Assembly: GCA_030158285.1 (NCBI GenBank)
Contig: JAOATF010000169.1
Location: 1-38,507, forward strand
Length of the DNA: 38,507 nt
Reading direction: 5' to 3'
Source: Hyphomonadaceae bacterium
Lineage (GTDB): Bacteria; Pseudomonadota; Alphaproteobacteria; Caulobacterales; Hyphomonadaceae
In this document: piece by piece, positions 25,640 to 34,020 of the stretch
Layout of the letters: every line of letters starts with the position of its first letter
How positions within the stretch are numbered: the stretch's first letter is position 1
Translations under genes and position numbers: made by a program
The notes under the pieces: model-generated
The model's input: only the letters and a program-made list of their open reading frames with translations
Databases searched by the model: none
Told to the model about the DNA's origin: nothing

Positions 25640-26976
25640 CCCCTGATCGCAAGCGCGTGGCGGTTATCGGCGGCGGCGTCGCGGGCCTCGGCGCGGCGTG
25701 GGCGTTGCGCCAGAGCGCGGATGTTGTGCTGTACGAAAAGGCCGATCGCATCGGCGGGCATGCGTGGACGCTGGATATCGAGCATGGCGGCGCGCCGATG
25801 TCGGTCGATATCGGGTTCATCTGCTTCAACCGGCCGAACTATCCGAACTTCACGCAGCTTCTGAAACACATCGGCGTGCCCACTGTCTGGACGGATATGG
25901 CCTTCGCCGTCTCCGATCCGAAAGGCTATGAATGGTCGTCCGATCCGTGGGGGCTGTTTGCGTGGAAGCGCAACGCGCTGGACAAGCAGTTCCGCGGCAT
26001 GGTGGGCGAGATCATCGACTTCAACACTGTCGCTCGGGCCGAGCTGGCAAAGGGACGCGTAACCGAGGTGTCGCTGGGCGACTGGCTGGACGGGCACGGC
26101 TACTCAAAGCTGTTCCGCAACGCCTACCTCCTGCCGATGAGCGCGGCGATCTGGTCAACGCCCGAGAAGATGATGCTGGACTATCCTGTCAGCAGTTTCC
26201 TCCAGTTCTTCGACAACCACCGGCTGATGCACACGGTGCGCCCGATCTGGCGGACGGTGAAGGGCGGCAGTCGCAGCTATGTACGGCGCCTGCTGACCGA
26301 CCTGCCCGGTTGCGAGCGGACGTCGGCGGATATCCAGACCGTGAAGCCGGGCGCAGCCGGCAAGGTGCAGGTTGTGGAGCGTGGCAAGGCGCCGGAGACG
26401 TTCGACGCGGTGATCTTCGCAAGCCACGCCGATGCCTCGCGCCAGATGCTGCACGGCGCCTATGCCGAGCAACGTTCGGCGCTGGCGGCGCAACGCTTCT
26501 CCGCCAACACCGCCTGGGTCCACCATGATGCCTCGCTGATGCCGAAGCGGCGCGCGGCGTGGGCCTCATGGAATGTGATGAAGGGCGCGGACGACAAGGT
26601 GTGCGTCACCTACTGGATGAACCGGCTACAGCACCTGCCGAAATCGAGGCCGGTGTTCGTGACGCTGAACCCGGTGCACGAGCCCGCGAAAGACAAGACG
26701 TTCGCCGTGCATGAGTTCGACCATCCGATGTATGATGGGCCGTCGCTGGTTGCGCGACGCAATGTGCAGCGGCTGCAGGGCAAGGACGGGCTGTTCTTTG
26801 CCGGCGCCTGGCTGGGCGATGGCTTTCACGAGGCGGGACTGCGCACCGGGCTCGAAGCCGCGTTCGCGCTCGGCGGCAGTGTGCCGTGGCAGGCCACAAC
26901 GACAGAGGCGCACGCGCTGCGCCACCCGCAGGCGTCTCGGCCGATGCCGGTCTTGCTCGAAGCGGCAGCAACATGA
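25636..26976 (+). CDS. COG2907 FAD-dependent oxidoreductase (amine-oxidase fold)
   Basis: The 446-residue protein has an N-terminal dinucleotide-binding loop VAVIGGGVAGLGAAWAL, then VLYEKADRIGGHAWT. The second FAD contact region near the C-terminus is GLFFAGAWLGDGFHEAGLRTGLEAAF. The block VDIGFICFNRPNYPNFTQLL is typical of COG2907. Relatives sit beside DUF1365 and Cfa-like genes in many bacteria, and a flavoprotein of this kind acts in bacterial furan fatty acid formation as I recall. Direct substrate evidence is not in the sequence. The gene overlaps both neighbours by 4 bp, so the operon is translationally coupled throughout. Confidence 0.9.
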   Translation: MTPDRKRVAVIGGGVAGLGAAWALRQSADVVLYEKADRIGGHAWTLDIEHGGAPMSVDIGFICFNRPNYPNFTQLLKHIGVPTVWTDMAFAVSDPKGYEWSSDPWGLFAWKRNALDKQFRGMVGEIIDFNTVARAELAKGRVTEVSLGDWLDGHGYSKLFRNAYLLPMSAAIWSTPEKMMLDYPVSSFLQFFDNHRLMHTVRPIWRTVKGGSRSYVRRLLTDLPGCERTSADIQTVKPGAAGKVQVVERGKAPETFDAVIFASHADASRQMLHGAYAEQRSALAAQRFSANTAWVHHDASLMPKRRAAWASWNVMKGADDKVCVTYWMNRLQHLPKSRPVFVTLNPVHEPAKDKTFAVHEFDHPMYDGPSLVARRNVQRLQGKDGLFFAGAWLGDGFHEAGLRTGLEAAFALGGSVPWQATTTEAHALRHPQASRPMPVLLEAAAT

Positions 26977-27788
26977 CCGCCCCCGCCGCCCAACTCTGGT
27001 TTGGACGGACGCACCACACGCGCGAGAAGCCGTTCAAGCGCAGCTTCTCGCATCGCATCGCCATGCTGGAGATCGACATCGACCGGCTGGAGGAAGCAGA
27101 CGGCCTCTCAAAGCTGTTTTCCGTCGGGCGCGGCAACCTCATCAGCTTCCAGCCGAAGGATGTCGGCGCACGATCGGCGGATACATCGCTGCGCGCATGG
27201 GCAGACGCACAGTTTGCCGAAGCTGGCATCGCGCTGGAGGGTGGCGCGATACGGCTGCTGACCTTCCCGCGCGTGTTGGGCTACGGCTTCTCGCCGATCT
27301 CGCTGTGGCTTGGCCACGGACCGGACGGCGCGCTGCGCGCGGCGATCTATGAGGTGCACAACACCTTCGGCGAAACCCATTGCTATGTCAGCGCGTTGAA
27401 TCCCGAATCCGGGCCGCAGCAAGCGGAGAAGGCGTTGTTCGTCTCACCGTTTTTTGACGTGACGGGTGAGTATCGCTTCAACCTGCGGCGCTCGGATGCT
27501 GCAACCGCGCTGACCGTGGAAAACCTCAGCGCGGACGCGCGACATCACGTGGCGAGCCTTGTTGTCAGATCGGAAAAGCTCGCGTCCCCCGCGATTTTGA
27601 AATGGCTCGTGGCAATGCCCATATCAGGCCTTGGCGTGATGTTCGCGATCCACTGGCAGGCGCTCCATCTGTGGCTGAAAGGCGCCGGCTATCGTGACAA
27701 GCCTGAGCAGCGCGCCATGCGAACCACCCTGGCCCAGCCCGAAACCAAACCGGCTGACGCCAAGACCGACCTGAGGAAACGTGCATGA
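26973..27788 (+). CDS. DUF1365 family protein
   Basis: The 271-residue protein starts at the ATG of 26973-26975, overlapping the upstream stop. Family blocks are LWFGRTHHTREKPFKRSFSH, FPRVLGYGFSPISLWL, EVHNTFGETHCYV and KALFVSPFFDVTGEYRFNL. A hydrophobic stretch near residue 210 (AMPISGLGVMFAIHWQALHLWL) may associate with the membrane. DUF1365 is almost always found between a COG2907 flavoprotein and a Cfa-like methyltransferase, as here. Its biochemical role is not known to me. Confidence 0.92.
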   Translation: MTAPAAQLWFGRTHHTREKPFKRSFSHRIAMLEIDIDRLEEADGLSKLFSVGRGNLISFQPKDVGARSADTSLRAWADAQFAEAGIALEGGAIRLLTFPRVLGYGFSPISLWLGHGPDGALRAAIYEVHNTFGETHCYVSALNPESGPQQAEKALFVSPFFDVTGEYRFNLRRSDAATALTVENLSADARHHVASLVVRSEKLASPAILKWLVAMPISGLGVMFAIHWQALHLWLKGAGYRDKPEQRAMRTTLAQPETKPADAKTDLRKRA

Positions 27789-29026
27789 GCCGCATCGAGA
27801 AAATGGTTCTGGAGATCAAGGGGCCCGCCGACCTGCACAAGCTCGCTCGGCTGCCCGCCAGCCTGCGTCTGGCCGCGATGGTGCTGAGCCAGTTCAAGCG
27901 TGGCCGGCTGGACATGTCGCTGCCTGACGGGCGCGTCCTGCGGTTCGCCGGCAAGGAGCCGGGCACGCAGGCGGAGATGATCGTCCACAATCCGAAGTTC
28001 GCGCGCGCCGTCGCCGCGCGCGGCGATGTCGGCTTTGCGGAAGAGTTCATGGATGGCGCGTTCGCAACGCCCGACCTGCCGACCTTGCTGGAATACTTCA
28101 ACGACAACTGGGAAGAACTCGGCACGTTTGCGCTGGGCAGCGCGATCGCGCAGTTCTTTGCCAACATCAAACGCCTGACACGCACGAACACCAAGAAGGG
28201 CTCGAAGCGCAACATCCTGGCGCACTACGACCTCGGCAATGATTTCTACGCGGCGTGGCTGGATCCGACGATGACATATTCGTCGGCGCTTTTCTCCAGC
28301 CCGCAGCAATCGCTGCAGGAGGCGCAGCTCGACAAGTATCGTTCGATCGCGCGCAATCTTGCGTTGAAGCCCGGCGATCATGTGCTCGAAATCGGATCGG
28401 GCTGGGGCGGATTTGCAGAAGTGGCCGCGAAAGAGTTCGGCGCGCGTGTGACGTCGATCACGATCTCGGATGCGCAACATGCCTATGCGACGAAGCGCAT
28501 GAAGGATGCCGGCCTGGAAGGCCAGGTCGAGATCGCGATGCAGGATTATCGCGACCTCACCGGCCAGTTCGATGCAGTGGCGTCGATCGAGATGTTCGAG
28601 GCGGTGGGCGAGGAATACTGGCCCGGCTACTTCCAGAAGATCGCCGAGGTGCTGAAGCCCGGCGGCAAGGCGGCGCTGCAGATCATCACCATCGACGACA
28701 AGTATTTCGAGGAATACCGCCGCCGGTCGGACTTCATCCAGCAGTACATCTTCCCGGGCGGCATGCTGCCCTCGCCCGAGCGGCTGAAGCGCGAAACCGA
28801 AGCCGCCGGCATGACCTTCGCCGTCGACCGGATGTTCGGCCGCGACTACGCCCGCACTCTGGATGAATGGGCCGCGCGGTTCGACCAGGCATGGGACCGG
28901 ATCAAGGGCGGGACGTTCGACGAGCAGTTTCGCCGGCTCTGGCTCTATTACCTGGGCTATTGCTCGGCCGGTTTCCGGACGCGGCGGATCGATGTCGGGC
29001 AGTTCGTGCTGACCAAGCCAGTCTGA
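27785..29026 (+). CDS. Cfa-like SAM-dependent phospholipid fatty-acyl methyltransferase
   Basis: The 413-residue protein belongs to the cyclopropane-fatty-acyl-phospholipid synthase family, which methylates double bonds in membrane lipid acyl chains. The SAM site VLEIGSGWGGFAEVAAKEFGA starts at residue 200, with HYDLGNDFYAAWLDPTMTYSS before it and SIEMFEAVGEEYWPGYF after it. By hand alignment the Cys of the usual YSC[AG]Y[WF] motif is Ser167 (TYSSALF), and the His of the usual LHTI block appears to be Ile302 (LQIITID). In E. coli Cfa those two residues help bind bicarbonate. This suggests a methyltransferase other than a true cyclopropane synthase, as in methyl- or furan-fatty-acid pathways. 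It is the last gene of the photolyase operon. Confidence 0.9.
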   Translation: MSRIEKMVLEIKGPADLHKLARLPASLRLAAMVLSQFKRGRLDMSLPDGRVLRFAGKEPGTQAEMIVHNPKFARAVAARGDVGFAEEFMDGAFATPDLPTLLEYFNDNWEELGTFALGSAIAQFFANIKRLTRTNTKKGSKRNILAHYDLGNDFYAAWLDPTMTYSSALFSSPQQSLQEAQLDKYRSIARNLALKPGDHVLEIGSGWGGFAEVAAKEFGARVTSITISDAQHAYATKRMKDAGLEGQVEIAMQDYRDLTGQFDAVASIEMFEAVGEEYWPGYFQKIAEVLKPGGKAALQIITIDDKYFEEYRRRSDFIQQYIFPGGMLPSPERLKRETEAAGMTFAVDRMFGRDYARTLDEWAARFDQAWDRIKGGTFDEQFRRLWLYYLGYCSAGFRTRRIDVGQFVLTKPV

Positions 29027-29138
29027 CGTAGCGTTCAGTTGAAATAATCCACAGGCCGGGCGCGTCCGGACGTGGGGACGGCTTGCCCGGGCGGCGTGGC
29101 GCCGCGGTCACTCTTTATCGAAAATCGAAAAGAAGTGG

Positions 29139-29167
29139 TTGGACATTCCTCAAAGCCTGCGTATTCA
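29139..29167 (+). promoter_or_regulatory. Candidate promoter of the TonB-dependent receptor, with inverted repeat
   Basis: TTGGAC at 29139-29144 and TATTCA at 29162-29167 are spaced by 17 bases, about 100 bp before the receptor ATG. Between and around them ATTCCT (29145-29150) and AGGAAT form inverted half-sites covering the -10 box, which could serve as an operator. The call rests on pattern only. Confidence 0.4.
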
Positions 29168-29267
29168 GGAATCATAGCTCCGCGACTACGGCGTGAACGG
29201 CATTCGCGCCAACCAGGGGCATCGGACGCAAGGGGTCATCCAATGCAAATATTCCTGGAGAGACCTC

Positions 29268-32192
29268 ATGTACCGCGGTCAGTTCACCGCTCGCCTTTGC
29301 CGTTCCGCAGCCCTCGGGGTCGTGCTCGCCGCTAGCGCGCCAGCCTTCGCCCAGCAAACCACGACCCAGACCCCGTCCACCGCTGACACGATCAAGCCGC
29401 CCGAAAAGGCCGAGGAAAACAGCGACCGCATCGTGATCACCGGATCGCGCATCGCGCGCGACGCGTTCACCTCGACTGCACCTATCCAGGTCATCACGTC
29501 CGAACAGTCGACGCTGGAAGGCCTCGTAGACACGGGCGAGATCCTGCAGGGCTCGACCATGGCGTCCGGCTCGGTGCAGTTCAATAACCAGTTCGGCGGC
29601 TTCGTCATCGAAGGCGGCCCGGGCATCAACTCGGTCTCGCTTCGCGGTCTCGGCGCCCAGCGTTCGCTGGTGCTGCTCAACGGCAAGCGTCCCGGCCCGG
29701 CCGGCGTGCGCGGACAGGTCGGCGCGTTCGACCTCAACGTGATTCCCGACGCCATCATCAGCCGCGTCGAGATCCTGAAGGATGGCGCTTCGTCGATCTA
29801 CGGTTCCGACGCCGTCGCCGGCGTTGCCAACATCATCACGCGCAACTCGGTCGACCGGCCGGAGCTGACAGCGCAGTACAACGCCACCGAACAGGGCGGC
29901 GGCAACACGCTGCAGATCAACGGCGCCTGGGGCGCCGACCTGCCCTTCGGCGGCACGCTGATGCTGGCGGCTGAATACGAGTCGCGCGATCCGCTGCTGA
30001 ACAAGGACCGCAAATATCTCAGCTGCGCGCAGGACCTTGTCTATGATCCGGTCACGGGCCAGCGCCTTGATCGCCGCAACCAGTCCATCAATCCGGGGCC
30101 GCCCTGCCGGAACACGCAGGTCAACATCCTCGCGAACCTTTTCACGAACCAGATCTACATCCCGTCGCCGGACGGCATCCAGGAAGGTCCGATCCCGGGC
30201 TACCGCCTGCGCCGCAACACGACGTATGCGAACAGCACCAGCCCCTATTACGAAGACGTGTGGGATGGCGACATCTACCAGAACGCACACGCGATCTCGG
30301 CCGTCGACCGTCTCAGCCTCTATGGCCGCACCGACGTCGCGCTCGGCGACGTCGACTGGACGACGGAGGCGCTCTACACGCGGCGCGAATACAGCGAGGA
30401 AGGCTGGCGCCAGTTCTTCCCGACCATCGGCGGTTCGGCGTTCTACAACGATCCGAACGGCCCGGCCTGGGAAAGCCCGTTCGGCGCGGTTTCGGCTGTG
30501 CAGGCTGTTGCGCTGTTCCCGTCGCCGCAGGAAGTGAACATCGACTACTACTACGCATCGACCGGACTGAAGGGGAACTTTGCTTCGCTGCCGATCCTGT
30601 CGAACTTCTCGTGGTCGCTGGATGCGTCGTATTCCCGCTCCGAAGGCGAATACTCGGCGCTGCAGATCCTGAAAGACACGGCTGGCGATGCACAGACGCT
30701 GACGACGCAGGGTCTGTACCGCGCACCAGCCTACAACCCGTTCGACCCGGCCTTCCTGTCCGGCCGTCCGTCGGCCGCGCTTGTGGACTTGTTGACCGAG
30801 ACGGACACGGGCACCACCACCTATGACCAGACGACGATCACGGGCGTCGTTTCGGGCGACCTGTTTGAGCTGCCGGCCGGCCCGCTGGGCGTGGCCGCGG
30901 GCGCGGAATGGCGCAGCTTCGAGCTCGACGACACGCCGGGCCAGGGCTCGCAGGACCGCATCTACTGGGGCACGTCGACCGCCAACCCGACGCGCGGCAA
31001 GGACACGGTCTCGGAAATGTTCGCCGAACTCAACATCCCGGTCCTGCGCGGCATGCCGCTGATTGAGGAGTTCACGGTCGACGCGTCCGCACGGGCGTTC
31101 AACTATGACTCCTACGGCAGCGACAGCGTGTGGAAGGCCGGCTTCAACTGGCAAGTCGTGCCGTCCGTCCGCGTTCGCGGCACGAAGGGGACTTCGTATC
31201 GCGCTCCGGCGCTGTTCGAACTGTTCCTGAACGACCAGACGTCGTTCCTGGGCCAGACGCTGATCGACCCCTGCATCCGCTGGGAAGACAGCACGAACGA
31301 GAACCTGCGCGCGAACTGCGCGGCGGCGGGCATTCCGGGCAACTATGCCGGCGGCGGCGCAGACGCGACGATTTCGCAGGGCGGCGGCGCAGGCCGTCTC
31401 TCCGCGGAGACGTCGACGGCGCAGACCCTTGGCCTGATCTGGACGCCGGACTTCATCGACCTGAGCATCGCGATCGACTATTTCGACATCGTGATCGAGG
31501 ATCAGGTCGTGACGCTGGGCTCCGGCACGATCGTCAACGGGTGCTACGCGGCGCCGGTTTACCCGAACGCCTTCTGCGGCCTGTTCGAACGTAACGGCCC
31601 CACCCATCCGACGGCGCCCAACGTCATCACCACGGTGACGGACAACTACCTCAACGCGAACCAGCAGGCGACGCGCGGCATCGACGTGACCGCCCGCTAC
31701 GAGCATGAGTTCGATTTCGGCAACCTCATCGTCAATCTCGAAGCGACCCACACGATGGAAGACGTCAATCTGCTGTTCGACGCCAACCAGTCTTCGGGAT
31801 TCAACACGAGCGACTTCAACGGCACGATCGGCGATCCGGAATGGGTAGCCAATGCGGCCATCCAGCTGCGCCAGGGCGACTACACGTATTCCTGGTTCGT
31901 GGATTACATCGGGCCGACGGACAACTCGCCGTTCGCCAACGAGCTGTTCGCCTACAACGGCCGGACGGCGCGCCGCATCCTGCGCACGGACGACTGGTTG
32001 TCGCACGACGCGTCAGTGCGGTGGCGCGGTGACAATGTCACCATCACCGGCGGTATCTCGAACGTGTTCAACGCACCGCCGCCGGCGGTCTCCGTTGGCG
32101 CAACGCAACGCCTCGGCACTGCGCCGCTGGTGGGCACCCAGTACGACCTGCGCGGCCGGACCTTCTTCCTCCGCTTCGGGTACGAGTTCTAG
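29268..32192 (+). CDS. TonB-dependent outer membrane receptor
   Basis: The 974-residue protein starts at the ATG of 29268-29270, behind GGAGAG. It has a signal peptide ending at APAFA-QQT. A plug domain follows, with ITGSRIARDAFTSTAPIQVI, VSLRGLGAQRSLVLLNGKRP, AFDLNVIPDAIISRVEILKD and GSDAVAGVANIITR. The long barrel region ends in TFFLRFGYEF with a terminal Phe for BAM recognition. Extracellular loops carry Cys pairs, for example those near 30025 and 30105, 31270 and 31318, and 31542 and 31577. There is no neighbouring sugar, haem or siderophore gene, so the ligand cannot be inferred. It is transcribed alone, with tandem hairpins after it. Confidence 0.95.
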   Translation: MYRGQFTARLCRSAALGVVLAASAPAFAQQTTTQTPSTADTIKPPEKAEENSDRIVITGSRIARDAFTSTAPIQVITSEQSTLEGLVDTGEILQGSTMASGSVQFNNQFGGFVIEGGPGINSVSLRGLGAQRSLVLLNGKRPGPAGVRGQVGAFDLNVIPDAIISRVEILKDGASSIYGSDAVAGVANIITRNSVDRPELTAQYNATEQGGGNTLQINGAWGADLPFGGTLMLAAEYESRDPLLNKDRKYLSCAQDLVYDPVTGQRLDRRNQSINPGPPCRNTQVNILANLFTNQIYIPSPDGIQEGPIPGYRLRRNTTYANSTSPYYEDVWDGDIYQNAHAISAVDRLSLYGRTDVALGDVDWTTEALYTRREYSEEGWRQFFPTIGGSAFYNDPNGPAWESPFGAVSAVQAVALFPSPQEVNIDYYYASTGLKGNFASLPILSNFSWSLDASYSRSEGEYSALQILKDTAGDAQTLTTQGLYRAPAYNPFDPAFLSGRPSAALVDLLTETDTGTTTYDQTTITGVVSGDLFELPAGPLGVAAGAEWRSFELDDTPGQGSQDRIYWGTSTANPTRGKDTVSEMFAELNIPVLRGMPLIEEFTVDASARAFNYDSYGSDSVWKAGFNWQVVPSVRVRGTKGTSYRAPALFELFLNDQTSFLGQTLIDPCIRWEDSTNENLRANCAAAGIPGNYAGGGADATISQGGGAGRLSAETSTAQTLGLIWTPDFIDLSIAIDYFDIVIEDQVVTLGSGTIVNGCYAAPVYPNAFCGLFERNGPTHPTAPNVITTVTDNYLNANQQATRGIDVTARYEHEFDFGNLIVNLEATHTMEDVNLLFDANQSSGFNTSDFNGTIGDPEWVANAAIQLRQGDYTYSWFVDYIGPTDNSPFANELFAYNGRTARRILRTDDWLSHDASVRWRGDNVTITGGISNVFNAPPPAVSVGATQRLGTAPLVGTQYDLRGRTFFLRFGYEF

Positions 32193-32201
32193 CAAACCGG
32201 A

Positions 32202-32221
32202 GGCGCAGCTTCGGCTGCGCC
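32202..32221 (+). terminator. First hairpin after the receptor, UUCG tetraloop
   Basis: GGCGCAGC and GCTGCGCC form a perfect 8-bp stem closed by TTCG, a very stable RNA tetraloop, 9 bp past the receptor stop. No T-run follows it. It probably protects the 3' end or works together with the next hairpin. Confidence 0.7.
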
Positions 32222-32235
32222 CCCACTTCGGAACG

Positions 32236-32266
32236 GGGCGGCCTTTGCGGGCCGCCCTTTTCTTTT
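32236..32266 (+). terminator. Rho-independent terminator of the receptor gene
   Basis: GGGCGGCC at 32236-32243 pairs perfectly with GGCCGCCC at 32250-32257 around a 6-base loop and is followed by TTTTCTTTT. This is a canonical intrinsic terminator on the plus strand. Confidence 0.88.
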
Positions 32267-32281
32267 GTGATTGAGAGCCGA

Positions 32282-32533
32282 CTAGCGCCGCAGGAACGGC
32301 TCGCAGGCGAGGCCGTCGCCATCCGCGTCGAGCGCCGCACGATAGCCAGGCTCGCCACGCGCGATGTTGGTGCGCCCGTCAAGCAAGGCATCGCGACAGG
32401 TCGTGTAATGGACGGTGTCCGCTACGGACGTGGGCTTGTGAAAACTGTCGACCAGCAGGAACCCGCCGCCGCCGAGCGCCACGCCCAGCACAAGCAGGCC
32501 GGCCCCGCCGCGCAGGTCGCGCAGCATCCGCAT
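32282..32533 (-). CDS. Excalibur calcium-binding domain protein
   Basis: The 83-residue protein starts MRMLRDLRGGAGLLVLGVAL at 32531-32533, with AAGGGCG upstream. A GTG 33 bases further out is an alternative start. One membrane or signal segment is followed by a small exported domain: HYTTCRDALLDGR, then PGYRAALDADGDGLACEPF. The end is the Excalibur motif (DxDxDGxxCE), an EF-hand-like calcium loop with a paired Cys found in secreted proteins. It lies directly behind the small membrane-protein gene upstream, so they form a two-gene unit. Confidence 0.8.
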   Translation of the reverse strand: MRMLRDLRGGAGLLVLGVALGGGGFLLVDSFHKPTSVADTVHYTTCRDALLDGRTNIARGEPGYRAALDADGDGLACEPFLRR

Positions 32534-32569
32534 GACATCGCCCTTGCGGGAGTTCGCCACGGCCACCGA

Positions 32570-32968
32570 CTAGATCTTGACGTACTGGCTGATGAAGCCG
32601 TGCGCCTTGTCCGTCCATTCGGCTGGCACGATGGTCGGGTCGAGCGCGTAGGCCACGCCGCCGACCAGGATGAACACCAGCATGAGCTGCCAGAAGAGGC
32701 CGCCCTTGCGCTCCTCGGCGCGCTGGGCGCGTTCGGCGGGACGCAGGTAGGGCTTGTTCGAATTACCGCTCTTGAGCAGCGACGTCGTGTGCTGCGCCAT
32801 GGCGGCCTTCTCGGCTTTCACCATGCGCTCTTCGTCGGATTCTCCACGCCGCGACTTGCGTTCCTTCGGCGGCTTGGGGTTCTTGGAGTCCGTGTCGGCC
32901 CTGCCCGACTGCGTACGCAGGCTGGCGCGGAGCTGGGTGACACTGGTCGCGCCGGCATTGCGCTGCAT
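32570..32968 (-). CDS. Single-pass membrane protein with long charged cytoplasmic part
   Basis: The 132-residue protein has a hydrophilic, Lys/Arg/Glu/Ser-rich first 90 residues (KNPKPPKERKSRRGESDEER). One transmembrane helix (GLFWQLMLVFILVGGVAYAL, about residues 90-108) and a short C-terminal segment DPTIVPAEWTDKAHGF follow. This topology suggests a cytoplasmic N-terminus and a periplasmic end. I recognise no family. An AGGGGAAG ribosome-binding site precedes the ATG. It lies downstream of era with 110 bp between and leads into the Excalibur gene. Confidence 0.68.
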   Translation of the reverse strand: MQRNAGATSVTQLRASLRTQSGRADTDSKNPKPPKERKSRRGESDEERMVKAEKAAMAQHTTSLLKSGNSNKPYLRPAERAQRAEERKGGLFWQLMLVFILVGGVAYALDPTIVPAEWTDKAHGFISQYVKI

Positions 32969-33078
32969 GGACTTCCCCTGAACGGCAGACAGAGGAAGTG
33001 TAAGCGATGAACCCGAAAACCTGCTTTGCGGGAACCCTGAAATCCGAGGCCGCGCGTAAACCCCGCGTTAGGGCTCGC

Positions 33079-34020
33079 CTAGACGTCGAAATCGAGGCCG
33101 ATGGCGCTGTACCGCTCGCGATTGTCCTGCCAGCGCTCGGAGACCTTCACGCGCAGGAACAGGTGAACCGGCTTGCCGAGAATGTCCTGCAGCTCCTTGC
33201 GGGCGGCCATGCCGATTTCCTTGATGGTCTGGCCGCCCTTGCCCAGCACGATGGACTTGTGGCCATCGCGCGAGACGTGGATCAGCTGCTCCACCTTCAC
33301 CGAGCCATCGTTATGGGTTTCCCACGTCTCCGTCTCGACGGTGAGCTGGTAGGGGATTTCCTGGTGCAGGCGGAGCATCAGCTTCTCGCGCGTGACCTCT
33401 GCTGCGAGCAGGCGGACGGGCATGTCGGCCGATTGATCTTCGGGGAAGAGATACGGCCCTTCCGGCATGCGGGCGGCCAGCATGTCCGACAGCTGGTCCA
33501 CGCCATCGCCATTGAGGCCGGAGATCATCACCGCGTCCGAATAGACCCCGGTGTCGAACAGCGTCTTGGCGGCGGCGAGCAGCGCGGGGCGTTCGACCAG
33601 GTCGATCTTGTTGAGCGCGAGGATCGCCTTGACGCCCAGCTCCTTCAGGCGCGCGATGATGGCCTCGTCTTCGTCCGGGCCTTCGTATTCGCCAGCCGGA
33701 ATGAACTCGGCGCCCGCGCCGGTCCAGTGGCGCGCGTCGATGAGGTGGACGACGGCGTCGGCATCGCCCGCGCCTTCCCAGGCGGACTTCACCATGGCGC
33801 GGTCGAGCCGGCGCTTGGGCGAGAAGATGCCGGGCGTGTCGACGAGGACGACCTGCGAGTCGTTGCGCATCATCACGCCGCGAATGGGAAAGCGCGTCGT
33901 CTGCACTTTATGCGTGACGATGGAGACTTTCGACCCCACCAGCCGGTTGACCAGCGTGGACTTGCCCGCATTGGGGGCGCCGATGATGGCGGCAAAGCCG
34001 GCGCGTGTGGCTTCGGTCAT
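33079..34020 (-). CDS. era: GTPase Era
   Basis: Era binds the 3' end of 16S rRNA and is needed for 30S maturation. The 313-residue protein begins [21 protein letters not shown] with the P-loop at residues 14-21. It has QTTRFPIRGV (switch I), DTPGIF (switch II), NKID (specificity) and a C-terminal KH domain with SIVLGKGGQTIKEIG. The ATG at 34018-34020 overlaps the rnc stop. A longer in-frame extension is the shadow of rnc and is rejected. The rnc-era coupling is common in bacteria. Confidence 0.97.
   Translation of the reverse strand: MTEATRAGFAAIIGAPNAGKSTLVNRLVGSKVSIVTHKVQTTRFPIRGVMMRNDSQVVLVDTPGIFSPKRRLDRAMVKSAWEGAGDADAVVHLIDARHWTGAGAEFIPAGEYEGPDEDEAIIARLKELGVKAILALNKIDLVERPALLAAAKTLFDTGVYSDAVMISGLNGDGVDQLSDMLAARMPEGPYLFPEDQSADMPVRLLAAEVTREKLMLRLHQEIPYQLTVETETWETHNDGSVKVEQLIHVSRDGHKSIVLGKGGQTIKEIGMAARKELQDILGKPVHLFLRVKVSERWQDNRERYSAIGLDFDV

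Noticed and set aside
29172-32006. A 944-codon open frame on the minus strand opposite the TonB-dependent receptor
   Set aside because: Its composition is Arg/Val/Ala/Asp-rich with no domain, and it mirrors the codon bias of the receptor gene. It is an antisense shadow typical of high-GC coding DNA.
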